Shown: positions 36,241-47,980 of the stretch, in pieces
Numbering within the stretch: the stretch's first letter is position 1
How the letters are laid out: each line of letters opens with the position of its first letter
Origin: Reticulitermes speratus
Lineage: Eukaryota; Arthropoda; Insecta; Blattodea; Rhinotermitidae
Direction: 5' to 3'
Length of the DNA: 64,000 nt
Assembly: GCA_021186555.1 (NCBI GenBank)
Contig: JAJKFL010000007.1
Location: 27,082,677-27,146,676, forward strand
Position numbers and translations under genes: made by a program
The notes under the pieces: model-generated
What the model saw: the letters and a program-made list of their open reading frames with translations, nothing else
Told to the model about the DNA's origin: nothing
The model's database searches: none

Positions 36241-36961
36241 ATAAAAAGGATTATAGGAGATTTGAGATTCTAACAGATGTAAATATTAAGACTGAGGCAT
36301 TCTGTTATGTGGCGCACAGTAGGGGTAATTTGTTAGTCTTTGGCCGTTGAAAAAACCTGGTTAGGACGTGGTAGAAATTAACAATCTAAACAACATCTTC
36401 TTACTGCTAACATAACATGAATTTAAGGTACAGAAGAAGGAAGTTTAGTTGTGAATATATCAGAGGACAGAGATACTGGTACTACAAGAGTCGTGTCACA
36501 TCAAGGATGTAAACTTGATCTTCAGCATGCATAATGAATGTGGCGCCTCTGGAGGCAAATAATAAAACTGCTTGCAACGCAAGGATTCAAGTACTTTCAA
36601 TGTAGTAATTCTGTGTAAGGGGAAAGAAATGTTGCACTGTCGGCAGTTACGTAGACAGGGTATTCCATGCTTCGTATCGGTATCATGCTATGAGTATTTT
36701 TGTGGGATGAAGCTCATGTTCTTGAATTTGCCGTTATCAGAAAGCAACCTGCCTGGTCGATAAAAATCGATCAGGATTTAAGAATAAGAGTTAAGAATAA
36801 TTTAAGAGTGAAGAATTTGTTGAGGGGCCCACATCTCTTTTGTGAAGATTGCAATCGTGAGATTTTACCTAAACCTAAGAAAGAAAATGACGGCAATAAT
36901 AGTTAATTTACTGAATTTACTGAAATAACTGAATCCTTGATTTTAGGCTTCCTCCGATTAA
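36241..36961. other. Dispersed repeat trace, then unexplained
   Basis: 36,250-36,320 reads RRFEILTDVNIKTEAFCYVA in one frame, a relative of the dispersed FEVLTAVNMKTTVFWDV repeat. The rest shows nothing until a cryptic 'tgaatttactgaaataactg' stretch from about 36,895. Confidence 0.4.
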
Positions 36962-37161
36962 TGATATCTGCGCTCTTCTGGGATATTAAGCGGCGTCGTG
37001 TGGTACTTTTTACCGACGTTTCGGGAGAACATACCGGTTCCATCTTCAAGGATCAAGAGTCCTGACTCTTGACCCTTGAATATGGGACCGGTATGTTCTC
37101 CCGAAACGTCAGTAAAAAATTACCACACGGTGCCGCGTAATATCCCAGAAGATCGCAGATC
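36962..37161. repeat. 200-bp foldback with degenerate ribozyme-like arms
   Basis: Outer 'gatatctgcgctcttctggg' pairs with 'cccagaagatcgcagatct'. Each arm has a TTGAAGA or TTGAATA box, a hairpin closed by GGGA/TCCC, and GAAACGTC (37,015-37,049 minus; 37,076-37,110 plus). Closely related to the foldback at 39,594. Confidence 0.9.
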
Positions 37162-37421
37162 TCAACTAATTCCTTACGAACTTAAGTAACTACCGAACTG
37201 AATCCAAAAAAATATATAAGAAATGAATTAATTTATTCAAAGAATGAAATAAATAAGAAGTTACGAAGGAAATACAGACTGAGAGGTCGTAATGAACGGC
37301 TTACGGACGAAATAATTACCAAACATAACAACTGAAGAACTGAATGAATTAACGATTGATGAACTGAATAAATAAAGAAATTAATGACTAAGTACAGTGC
37401 CATATATCTACTTTTCTTTTT

Positions 37422-37662
37422 CATGGCTCGACAGCCCCTTAGTGGGTCAGGGCCTCCTCATTTTTTGTTTCGAAATCACACTCAGACACACCACACTCAG
37501 TAAGACTGGTCTGGGCAAGTGATCGGCCTGTCGCAGGGAACTCTACTTAACAACATGTAACACTCATAAGAGACATCCATACCCCGGCGGGATTCGAACC
37601 CGCAATCCCAGCAAGCGAGCGGCCGCAGACCCACGCCTTAGACCGGGCGGCCACTGGGATGG
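37422..37662 (-). mobile_element. tRNA-derived SINE, family A
   Basis: Minus strand copy. Head CCAGTGGCCGCCCGGTCTAA near 37,660, B box GGTTCGAATCC, 3' end at about 37,425. Inserted in the same cryptic-simple stretch as the preceding foldback. Confidence 0.9.
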
Positions 37663-38324
37663 CATGTAACTACTTACCGATGAAATTAATATAAATAACG
37701 AATTAAGTGATGAAAAGAACCAATTTGTAAATATTAAACTAAATTGTAATCAGCAATATATAAATATACATATATACACCAATTTCTCTGACATTAGGAC
37801 ACACTGTATTTTTCTGTGCAGTATATTTAAGTGTTCCATATGAGACAATAAAAACATATTACTGCGTTATACAATATTACTTCTTTCCATGCCCATATGT
37901 GTGGAAATCAAGGAAATTATGTAACCACTTTAAGAATATACATCACCACATGTTTGTGAAAGTGTATGCAGTGCTAGTTGCATGGTATGCAGTTCAACTA
38001 AAAATGGCACCTCGGTCAAGAAATCCATATAGTTTTGTAAAGCGTGAAGATTCAATCTCGTGTTCGCAGAAAACCTACTCTGAGGTACAATTAACAAGTC
38101 CGCACTCCACACACTATTGTTTCTTTCAGACACATTTTCAATGTTATTTATATCTGTCTTAAAAGACCTTTCTTCCCCTTTAAATATCAGCATGTATTTT
38201 CAAAACCTTATTTCACGCCAGTCTTTTGTTTCCGCAGTTTAATCACCCCTAATAACGTGAGAGGATTAAAGCTTATGAAACTCCTTGAAAATACTCAAGT
38301 TTATTATCTTCTTTTATTACCGAA
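37663..38324. other. Unexplained AT-rich sequence
   Basis: Continuation of the cryptic-simple stretch to about 37,740, then nothing recognised. Confidence 0.3.
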
Positions 38325-38585
38325 AGCCGGGCAGGTCAGTCAGTATAGTAACTCGCTACTGGCTAGGCGAACCGGGTTTCGAATCCCGGCAGGGGTAAGA
38401 GATTTTTCTCTTCTCAAAATTATCCAGACCGGCTGAGGAGGCCCACACAGCCTTCTATTCAATGGGTACTGGGACACTTTCCCTGGAGCAAAGCGGCCGA
38501 AGCGTGAGGTTGACTACTGACCTGCATCCAGCGCCGAGGGCTATACTTATACTCCCCTATAAGCCTTTATGACGTGGACAGAAAC
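38325..38585 (+). mobile_element. tRNA-derived SINE, family C (reference copy)
   Basis: Head 'gccgggcaggtcagtcagta', B-box-like GGGTTTCGAATCCC, 'ggggtaagagatttttctct', 'ctggagcaaagcggccgaag', ending 'tttatgacgtggacag'. The most intact family C copy in the window. Confidence 0.8.
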
Positions 38586-39593
38586 AAATTTGTCGTTACC
38601 TTTTACCTGTTATTACAGCTATATTAGTTTCAGATGTATTTTATTCAGTGCCTTTTACTGAATTAAGTTTACCTTTGTCCAAAGTTGTTTCTCAGTAATA
38701 AGATCCCAAAGTTGGACACATGAAAAAGGGTATAATTATAGTCTTTGCTTTAGTGTTTATGGTTTAGATAGAATAGTAGAATATGAGGAATTTTGAACTT
38801 ACATATTAGCAAACATTTCCAAAAGCAGATATGGTCTAAATTTTTGTAACTAATTTGCGTTGGTATTCTCATGGAGCATTAAGATCTTCAAACCGACAGC
38901 AGATACAGTAATTGCTGTAACAGCTGTGATCGATGAAATCTCCATTTGTCATTTGTATAATTTAATCCTCTAACGCCTAGTGGTTGCTTTATATGCCACA
39001 AGGTTTTACATTCAAATATTCTAAATTCTGCTCACAGAGTGTATTTACGTGTTTCGTATTGTTATCAGAACATTCATAGATTATTTCTCTATACAGCATT
39101 AAATTTTGTGGATTGTGTAATCTAGATGGCGTGTATTTACGGTACACCGCTAGGCCTATATTTAAATGTAATTAGGATAATTTTAATCTTTAAACTGCTG
39201 AATTGGAAGAAAGTAAACTAACGCGTTCAGGACGGGCGGAAATGCACTTGGGGGTCTGCCAACCAAGGTCAAGAAATTTCAGAAACGTATATTTAAAAAA
39301 ATAATATTTCCAATTTATATGTTTTAAAGATATAAGTTGGAATTATGTTAAAACATGGAATGCTGTATCCGTATTGCGCAAGGCAGTGATGTAGATAAGG
39401 TCCCTGCTAATCGGGGGCCCCGTGGGCCAGAGGGTCCCGCAAACGTACAGAATATTTATATAATAATAAATTATTATATGAAAAAAAAGTAAGTTCTTTT
39501 TTGGCTTTGCGTTTGGGTTTCATTTTCAGTTGAATTCTCTGTAGCCAACTTACATAAATGTCTTCATTTCAGGCTTCTGCCGCGATGTTGATA
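38586..39593. other. Unexplained AT-rich sequence
   Basis: Nothing recognised. Confidence 0.3.
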
Positions 39594-39781
39594 AGATCTG
39601 CGCTCTTCTGGGATATTACGCAGCGTCGTGTGGTAATTGTTTACCGACGTTTCGGGACAACGTATCGATCCCATCTTCAAGGATTTCTTGACCCTTGAGT
39701 ATGGGGCACATACGTTGTCCCGAAACATCGGTAAACAATTACCACACGACGCTGAGTAATATCCCAGAAGAGGCAGATCTA
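39594..39781. repeat. 190-bp foldback, relative of 36,962-37,161
   Basis: 'agatctgcgctcttctggga' pairs with 'tcccagaagaggcagatct'. Same inner order as its relative: GTCGTGTGGTAATTGTTTAC, GACGTTTCGGGACAACGTAT, CATCTTCAAGGA and their inverse. Divergence between the two elements suggests separate insertions of one MITE-like family. Confidence 0.9.
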
Positions 39782-40964
39782 CGTAAATATCACTCAACAC
39801 ATAAGAACGTTAACAGATGTTGGTAAGTAAGGCTGTCGGCCAGATCATAGAAATGCACCTGGCTGTGAACATCGCCTTCATTAAAACGTAAATACATGAC
39901 TGCCGTCCTGAAATGGCTCATTCTGCTTGTTTAGTGTTAATACAACTGTAAATAAAAACCAACACTTGCTCGTAATTATAAATAAAATATTCGTTTCACC
40001 ACGTCATTAAGAGTATGAAAGTGACTAGAAATTCTTTAAAACGAGAAAAAAAAAAGATTTAATTATTGTAGCTGGAAGAGAAAATATCAAATTACGCTTT
40101 TCTAAACGATGGCTGAATTCACTTATTCATTGTGACTCTAAAAAAAAGTCGAGATTCCTTCCAGTAATGAAGCGGTAAAAATAATTAGTTCGTCGTGAAA
40201 CAGGGGATATAAATTGAATCTCATCTAAGAAAACTTACAGGAAGCGTGGTTCTTAGTTGAAAGAAGCCAGGCGTGCCAGCATTTAAAACGTCATCTCTTC
40301 TAATTGGGGGGGGGGGGGGGGGGGGACTTGTTTGAGCCAACTCCCAAGGCACGCCTTCACAGCCGTTGGGCCAGTTAGCATTTTATACTCACGGCTTTTG
40401 AATTCGCTTGTTAAAATTCCCGCACGGTCGTTTTCACTTCCTGCTTTTTTAAATTTGTCGATACCAGAAACAGAATTGGAAAGAGAGAACCAACACATTG
40501 CACACACTTTCCAAATAATTATTTGCTACTCTGCATACTTAATTCACCTGTATAATTGGTTGTTGTAAATGCAGTGTCTTAAAATTATTATTATTATTAT
40601 TATTCTGTTTCCGCGAATTAACCTGAAGGCTCTTCGACTTCATATCGTATTCCGATCGCTCTATTTTTCTTTCCATGTGCTATATGTTTTTGGTTTGTAA
40701 TGGAGTGAAAGTTTTGGAATTCTGTCATTGTCGATTCTATACAAATAATGATAACATTTAGAAAACAGCTCTAAAGGGAGATGGTGTACGTATAAACGTA
40801 AAATTGAGCGCGTTCGCGTAACCATTGTTCCCGCGGAAAAGCAATAATTATTACATATTCTGAGTGTGTGTCTGTAGCCTTAGTTATCCAGCATGCAAAG
40901 CGCATGCGCCGTATTATATTGTCATCTGTGGCCTGTCTGGCTGTGCCATATTTTTCCACATTAT
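39782..40964. other. Unexplained; poly(G) and ATT tracts
   Basis: A 20-base G run at 40,306-40,325 and an (ATT)n tract at about 40,587-40,605. No gene. Confidence 0.4.
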
Positions 40965-41325
40965 CTCATAAAAGGCACGATTTTCGGGAAAAAGTTATTG
41001 AATGAGATGTAATTTTCTCTACAATATTTGTCTGAAATATTTCTTATTCTAAGAAGAATTCAGCGAGATAATATCATAAATGTACATAGATATTCATGTA
41101 AAGTACCCGTTATTCTTATCAGATTATAATGAACTTGAATTTTGTGGATGGATTTTCGAAAAATAGTCAAATATCAAATTTCATAAATATTCGTCTACCG
41201 GTAGCCGAGTTGTTTCGTGCGGACGGGCAGAAATACAAAGAGACAGACGGACGGACGGACAGACAGACATGACGAAGCTAATAGTCGCTTTTCGCAATTT
41301 TGCGATAGCCCCTAAAACAGGCACT
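40965..41325 (-). mobile_element. Interspersed repeat F
   Basis: Inverted copy of 14,437-14,830: 'agacagacatgacgaagcta', 'tcgcttttcgcaattttgcg' and 'catgtaaagtacccgttatt'. The microsatellite is GACG/GACA here. Confidence 0.75.
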
Positions 41326-41452
41326 TTGAATTCAATAACGTATATTATCTTCATTTTTATTCAGCGGTGTCTCCTTGAAATATTACGCAACCACATTCCA
41401 TCGTCGTAGATCAACATAACCTTAGAAACTGATAACGTCTTTAAAATAGGTA

Positions 41453-42177
41453 CCATTCGATAGCACCTCACATTTACATTTACAAATTTACATTCGATAG
41501 CACCTCACATTTACATATTAACAAATTTTACTTTCGATAGCACCTCGAATTTAATTTACAAATGTACATTCGATAGCACCTCACATTTACATTTACAAAT
41601 TTACATTCGATAGCACCTCACATTTACATTTAAAAATTTACATTCGATAGCACCTCACATTTACATTTAAAAATTTATATTCGATAGCACCTCACATTTA
41701 CATTTACAAATTTATATTCGATAGCACCTCACATTTACATTTACAAATTTACATTCGATAGCACCTCACACTTACATTTAAAAATTTACATTCGATAGCA
41801 CCTCAATTTACATTTAAAATTTACATTCGATAGCACCTCACATTTACATTTACAAATTACATTCGATAGCACCTCACATTTACATTTACAAATGTACATT
41901 CGATAGCACCTCACATTTACATTTACAAATTTACGTTCGATAGCACCTCACACTTACATTTAAAATTTACATTCGATAGCACCTCATATTTACATTTAAA
42001 AATTTACATTCGATAGCACCTCACATTTACATTTACAAATTTACATTCGATAGCACCTCACATTTACATTTAAAAATTTACATTCGATAGCACCATACAT
42101 TTACATTTACAATTGTACATTCGATAGCACCTCACATTTACATTTACAAATTTACATTCGATAGCACCTCACATTTC
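41453..42177. repeat. 37-bp minisatellite, about 20 copies
   Basis: The unit is ACATTCGATAGCACCTCACA, then TTTACATTTACAAATTT. Variation is mostly in the A/T run (CAAATTT or AAAAATTT). Unrelated to the other 37-bp array at 3.1 kb. Confidence 0.96.
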
Positions 42178-42429
42178 GTTAACGTCGTGTATTTACTTTT
42201 CCTAGATTAGGCAGTGTAGGATGACAGATTCAGACGAGAAAATTCTTTCCTCACTAGCATTTGTACAGCCCAATCAGTCTCTGTCCACGTAAGTGCTGAC
42301 AAGGGCAGCGAACTTGAACAAAATAATTGCATTTTCCACTACCCGAAAGAAAGTTATTTCGGGTGAGCTCAAATAACTCAAAGTTTCACATGTGAAAAGA
42401 GTTGTTAATATAGAGTTGATATACGAAAC

Positions 42430-43108
42430 TATAATATATAAACTAAAGTAATGAAAATCTCAAGGCAACCATCCCCAATGAAAATTATGATAGATCAAAA
42501 ACAAGTGGAGAATGTGGAATATTTCAATTATTTGGGTAGCATCATAACAAGTGATGCAAGGTGTACACGTGAAATTAAATCCAGAATTGCCATGGCAAAA
42601 GCAGCATTCAACAAGAAGAAGAATCTTTTCACCAGCAAACTGACTTAAATTTAAGGAAGAAACTAGTAAAGTGCTACATTTGGAGCATAGCTTTATATGG
42701 TGCTGAAACGTGGACACTTCGGAAAGTAGATCAGACGTATCTGGAAAGTTTGAAATGTGGTGCTGGAGAAGAATGGAGAAGATCAGTTGGACCGATCGTG
42801 TGAGAAATGAAGAAGTATTACACAGAGTAAAGGAGGAGAGGAATATCGTACATACAATAAAAAGAAGAAAGGCTAACTGGATTGGTCACATCTTGCGTAG
42901 AAACTGCCTTCTGAAACACGTGATTGAAGGAAAGTTAGAAGGAAGGATAGAAATGACGGTACGACGAGGGAGAAGACGTAAGCAGCTACTGGATGACCTT
43001 AAGGAAAAGAAAAGATACTGGAAATTGAAAGAGGAAGCACTAGATCGCACCCTGTGGAGAACTCGCTTTGGAAGAGGCAACGGACCTGTCATAAGACAGA
43101 ATACAAAA
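42430..43108 (+). mobile_element. LINE family R, 3' coding fragment (best preserved)
   Basis: Plus strand. A first frame (42,451-42,648) encodes VENVEYFNYLGSIITSDARC and IAMAKAAFNKKKNLFTSKL. After a frame change it continues YIWSIALYGAETWTLRKVDQ, and after a second (42,710-43,111) RKANWIGHILRRNCLLKHVI and GRRRKQLLDDLKEKKRYWKL. This is the end of an endonuclease/reverse-transcriptase polyprotein of non-LTR retrotransposons (YLGS, YGAETW, HILRR are the usual landmarks). Few breaks, so relatively young. Fragments of the same family lie at 31.2, 52.2, 52.7 and 54.1 kb. Confidence 0.85.
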
Positions 43109-44584
43109 TGAATGAATACGAAGGGGACATGTGACAATTTAGATGAACGAATGTATTTGTGCACCAGGGAGAAAATATCAGTTAGTTTCACACTTCTGTT
43201 TGGAATAATGACGTTTGAAATTGGATTTACAATGAAATTGGATTTTATGGTGAAACTTAGTTTTCGTGCAATAATCCTCATCACACATTCATCTAGCATG
43301 CTTCAGTATTTCACATCCAAGTTTGAAACCCATTAAAATTAATGACATCCACCAACCTGGCTTTTCAGCAGTGAGTCTGGCTTTTACCGACAAAGTACTC
43401 CGTTCCAACACCGGGAGCATTCCATTTCCCTTCAAGAGAGCGAGCCAGCTGGGATCTTTCCTGTTCTCATTGCAACTTTATTCCCCCTGTCTTTCACGAC
43501 TTCTGAAGCACTATTACTACAGTTTCTTTTCTTTTATATTATTTCGATTCTTCTCCATATTTTCATTCTCTTATTCCGTCTGTTTTCTTTCCGCCATTTT
43601 TCTTTTTTCTTTCCAATTTTCTTTTTCCACTTCTTTTGCTTCTCTTTACATTAAAACCTGAGCACTATATATAGGTTTAATTGGCTCAAGGTACTTCCTT
43701 TTATGTTATTTTCTGATCCTGTTTATAAATATTAAAAATCCATAAAAATAAGTAACTCATGGAACAACTGAATTATTGTCAGCTGAATGAAGAAATTGCT
43801 GAACCATGTAAACAGTTGCTTATGTACAAAGAAGAATATCGTCCCTTTGTACATCTGGGAAGGAGGGAGGGGCGTGGAACTGAAAGAGAACATAAAATAT
43901 GTCATCGACGGTACTTTTATACCGGCATGGAAGTTACTGAAATGAAATCAGACTTCCTAACTCGTAACTCAGTTTTCGCTTTCCGCTGTAACCAGGTATC
44001 TTGTTCTACGTCGAAAATCATATGAACAGTGAAGCAAGGTTCTGTAGTTGACCTCTGACCTGCCTCTGTGGAGCAATGCAGCAGGATTTCCTGGAGACCT
44101 ATGACCTTTCCAACGTTCAGACGAAAGAGCTCACTTCATTTTCGTGTTGTAGGCAGATCCCAAAATACAGTTCAATTATTTTGTCGTGGCCATTGATCTG
44201 CACAAGAAGTGACGTAGCATTATATTTGGGGGATTTATGGGGGAGGGGGGATAAGTTAACACGAGTTTCGAAGAATAGTCCGTGTCGTAGTAGCCACGGA
44301 AATGTCACTTTATTTCTCTCGCATTATTTTCTCGACACCATAATTAAATTCAATCTCTGCTATCATGCAGGAAATTTCCAAATTAAGTACAGACACGCGG
44401 ATTATTTTTTTATGTCAGTCTCATATAAAACTGTGTAGTACTGCTCTTTAAAATTTTATCTTTTGTGTATCAAATTAGTCTATTTATACTAATTAAGCAT
44501 GTAACTAATATTTTTCCGAAAAAGAGCAGTGAGAGAAGTGTCCTTCTTACATTACGTTAACAGCAACTCTGGCTTCTAACGGTA
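43109..44584. other. Unexplained; pyrimidine-rich block
   Basis: 43,480-43,660 is C/T-rich on the plus strand with 'tttcttttcttttat'-like runs. No gene or repeat family identified. Confidence 0.35.
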
Positions 44585-44859
44585 CAGTAAAAGAGAGGTT
44601 CACAAATTTTTCGAAAATATAGACTTCACTTTCAAATTCTAAGCCCCAGGAGGGTAATATGAAGCAAGTTTCTTAATAAGGATCCATAATTCTGGAGTGA
44701 CCTGTTACCTGGCATTTCTGCACGGTGCATGCGAACTGAGAAAAATTTTTTATAGAAGGAAGAAAAAGCTGCAGTGATTATGGTGAAGGAATGAGGGGCC
44801 ACCGTACAAAATTTAGTCCCCCGGGCGATCAGGCGCCCGTGATTTTTGTACGCCTGTAA
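44585..44859 (-). mobile_element. hAT-like element, family E
   Basis: The minus strand starts CAGGCGTACAAAAATCACGG with 'cgcctgatcgcccggggg' and runs through 'accgtgcagaaatgccaggt' to 'aatttttcgaaaaatttgtg'. Same order as 46,371-46,639. Confidence 0.65.
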
Positions 44860-45028
44860 TAAAAATATTTTCTGTTCGTATTTTTCGCTGTATAATTCTA
44901 GGTGTATATGGTTTAAACAAAATTATGAGGCAGGGAATCACAATGGAAATTAACAAATACCGTCAATAATAACAAGAGTAATACATTCTGATCCCCGAAA
45001 ACGACATTAAAATTCTGCATTTCTTTTT

Positions 45029-45273
45029 CGTGCCGCAACAGCCCCTAGTGGGCCAGGGCCTCCTCAGTATCAAGGCTTCACGATCACACTCAGACACACC
45101 ACACTTGGTAGGACTCCTCTGGACGAGTGATCAGCCCGTCGCAGAGACCTCTACCTGACAACACACAACACTCACAAGAGACAGATATCCATGCCCCCGG
45201 CGGGATTCGAACTCGCAATCCCAGCAAACGAGCGACCGTAGACCCAAGCCTTAGACCGCGCGGCCGCTGGGAT
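45029..45273 (-). mobile_element. tRNA-derived SINE, family A
   Basis: Minus strand. Head GATCCCAGCGGCCGCGCGGT at 45,273, B box as GAGTTCGAATCC, 3' end CCTGGCCCACTAGGGGCTGT at about 45,030. Confidence 0.9.
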
Positions 45274-45349
45274 CTAATTGTGCATTTAGTCTGCACGAAT
45301 TACATTTCAGAATATAATTTGTTGTCCTAATACAGCGCATAAATTTATT

Positions 45350-45593
45350 CAAGGAGAATGATATTGGCGGAACATGTTGCACTACGTGGGAGAGGATAAA
45401 TGTCAAAATGGTTTTTGATGGGGAAACCTGAAGGAAAGGGACCACTTGGAAGACCTAGGTGTAGATAGGAGGATAGTATTAAAATGGATCTTAAACAGGA
45501 TGCGAGAATATTTACTAGATGCGTTTGACTCAGCATAGGTACAAGTGGCTGGGTTAAATTCTCAAGAAGTGCCCAGCTCCATAGAGGTAGTTA
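45350..45593 (+). mobile_element. LINE family L 3' fragment
   Basis: 'ggaccacttggaagacctag', 'gtattaaaatggatcttaa' and the final 'ctccatagaggtagttag'. Degraded. Confidence 0.75.
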
Positions 45594-46370
45594 GCGCCTG
45601 TTCTTGTATATATATATAGATATATATATATGCGACCATCCTCAACCCGCCCACTCACGTAACTGCGCTCCCCCCGCCCCCCTCCACACTAATAATGTTT
45701 GAAGTGATGGAAGGTTTCTCATTAAAACAGGTTGCACATTATTCCACTAGGGCCCACACCGGCCTTTGTACTTTCTGTTATTAGTGACACCAACACGCTG
45801 TGCGCACTTTTCGAGATTGGAGCGTCACTGGGGGCTCTCATTGCTGGTGATCATACATCTTTGAAAAATATGCAAATTCTTAACGTGTTTTTTTAATAAA
45901 ATGTAGGACATCGATGAAGTTGCTGATAATGAACGTAACATTTTGTGTGGAAGTATATCATAAAAACATCGACAAATTCTTTGCGATGTTTGCTTTATAT
46001 ATCTTATTAACAATTACAGACAAAGTGGTCTATAAAAGATTTAGTTTATACCTGCTAAACTTGAAGCACCGTATTCAGAACACGTGCATTGTAGATTAAG
46101 CATGTAATTAACGATTAATTTACTATTATTAATTTAGAAATATTTCTATGTTTTGGGATATGACATCATGACATCTGGAAGAATTGTACCAAAGTTTCGG
46201 ACGAAGCCGCTATTTCTCCTTCTTTAGAGTAGATAATGTGAAAATATAAAAAGCAGGTTCCTCTGAAACGTCGGTACTTATCTACCATATTACAAGGTGT
46301 CACGTCTCTTCATTTTTACAGCTGTAAAAACCACATTGACACGGCAGTTTAAATTTTCTGCTGCCTTGAC
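45594..46370. other. Unexplained; TA microsatellite
   Basis: TA-rich tract at 45,606-45,632. 'ctctgaaacgtcggtac' near 46,260 carries the GAAACGTC element of the ribozyme-like family without a convincing partner box. Confidence 0.35.
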
Positions 46371-46639
46371 GACAGTGTTTTAAAGTTTTCTAAAAATCTC
46401 GGAGCCACCTAAAAATTCTAGACGGCAGAAGGGTGACATGAAGCAGGTTACATCCTGAAGACCCAAGTTGTGGGGTGAGCTGTACACCTCACCATTGTCT
46501 GGCACTTCCTGCTTGGTACATGTGAACTGATGGATATTTTTTTATGTAAGGGGAAAAAATTGCAATAATCACGATGAAAATATCACGCGCAACTTTAAAA
46601 CATTTAGTCGCCCGGGCGACCGAGATGTGCGCACACCTG
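46371..46639 (-). mobile_element. hAT-like nonautonomous element, family E
   Basis: Ends 'gcgcacacctg' at 46,639, that is CAGGTGTGCGCAC on the minus strand, and reaches CAGTGTTTTAAAGTTTTCTA at 46,371. No matching 8-bp duplication is visible at its two ends. It lies back to back with the next copy. Confidence 0.7.
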
Positions 46640-46658
46640 CTGTAGATATACTGTATAT

Positions 46659-47122
46659 CAGCTGTGCACAAATGCCGGGTCGCCCTGGCGAATAAATTTC
46701 ATTCTGTAGCATTTTTTTTTTTTTTGCGTGGTGAAGGGCCCCGCAGCAGATGCTACGGACGCACCACCGCCTTAAGGCTTTTTGTGCAACCCTATGATGA
46801 AGATGAGCAGTTTTTTTTTACCAAGTTTTACAAGTAATGGAGCACCAGTGGAATGAAATTGACAAGGGAAAACAGACAACTCGGAGAAAAACCTGTCCCA
46901 GTGCCACTTTGTCCACCACAAATCTCACATGGACTGACCTGGGTTCGAACACGTGCCTCCGCGGTGAGAGGCCGGTGACTAACCACCTGAGCCATGACAC
47001 GGCCTACTCTTTGGCTCCTAATATTTGTGGGTCTTAATTATAGAACTTGCTTCATATCAACGCTTCTGGTGCCTAGAACCTTGACGTAGCTCCTAGATCC
47101 TTAGAAAATGTTTGCACCCCTG
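46659..47122 (+). mobile_element. hAT-like nonautonomous element with 8-bp TSD and nested SINE
   Basis: Begins CAGCTGTGCACAAATGCC and ends CATTTTCTAAG...GTTTGCACCCCTG when read as paired termini (right TIR inverse CAGGGGTGCAAAC). CTGTATAT (46,651-46,658) and CTCTATAT (47,123-47,130) flank it, an 8-bp duplication with one mismatch, as for hAT elements. A family B SINE splits it at 46,712-47,004, giving the order of insertion: hAT first, SINE later. Confidence 0.82.
46712..47004 (-). mobile_element. tRNA-derived SINE, family B, nested
   Basis: Minus strand, full length with A tail (T run at 46,712-46,725), GGGCCCTTCACCACGC tail, B box GGTTCGAACC-like, head GGCCGTGTCATGGCTCAGG at 47,004. Inserted into the hAT-like element. 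Confidence 0.9.
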
Positions 47123-47724
47123 CTCTATATTTAAAGGAATGTAGGTGTCTGAATTCATGCCATAACGTGATCTCTGTAGTAGCTAGACATGTGTAGGACG
47201 CAGTGCCTCCTTCTTTTGATCGTAAAGCAACTTGCCATGTCCTCGAAGCAGTGTGATATTTGGCTGTTCTTTTACAAGTGAAGCTATGGTAGACAGCGCG
47301 GCGATAAGACAGTGAAGTGTAAGCGAAGTGGAGGGAGGATTCCGCGACCTTTTGAAGCAGAGGCGATCAAAGAAAGAGACTTGCAACAGTTTGCAGTTAC
47401 GCCATGTACCTTTCTACGTTCCTGGCTTTAAACGTATATACAATAGAATATGGTACAGCTCTGCACCTTATGTCCAAAGTCTTACTGTTCGATAAGCATT
47501 CGTGTGCAGTGTCTTGGAATGAATGTCCAGCTTCGCTGTTCACATCAAACGCAGAACCGGCATCCATAACTGTACCTTGTCTTTCTGTCTTTCTTAGTTT
47601 TTTTATTATTTCATTTAGTTCCTCGTTCCAGTGTTTCATTTTATCCTATCATCTATGTAATTATGTGAATACATTTTTGATTATTTTCATTCACAATATA
47701 TATTTTTTTGTATTTTATAACAGT
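47123..47724. other. Unexplained sequence
   Basis: No gene supported. Open frames on both strands near 47.4-47.6 kb overlap and neither shows a known domain. Confidence 0.3.
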
Positions 47725-47940
47725 AGGGGCAAGAGATTTTTCTCTTCATCAAAACATCCATACCGCCTCTGGGGCCCGTCAAGAGTCCTGTTCAATTTTT
47801 GCCGGCGTTCTTTACCAGTGGTAAAGCACTTGGGGCATGAAGTTAAACATTCATCTCCTTCTAGCTTCGAGGTTAAGAATAAGTGGAGCCATACCTCTGG
47901 TCCTACTATATGCCTTCATGGCATGGACGGGAAAATTTTT
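47725..47940 (+). mobile_element. SINE family C fragment
   Basis: Starts within the body ('ggggcaagagatttttctct'), then 'cgcctctggggcccgtcaag', 'gttaagaataagtggagcc' and 'gccttcatggcatggacggg' followed by a T run. The tRNA-like head is missing. Confidence 0.65.
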
Positions 47941-47980
47941 TTTTTTTTTTTCAGAAATCAAGACAAAATCCTTCGAAATA

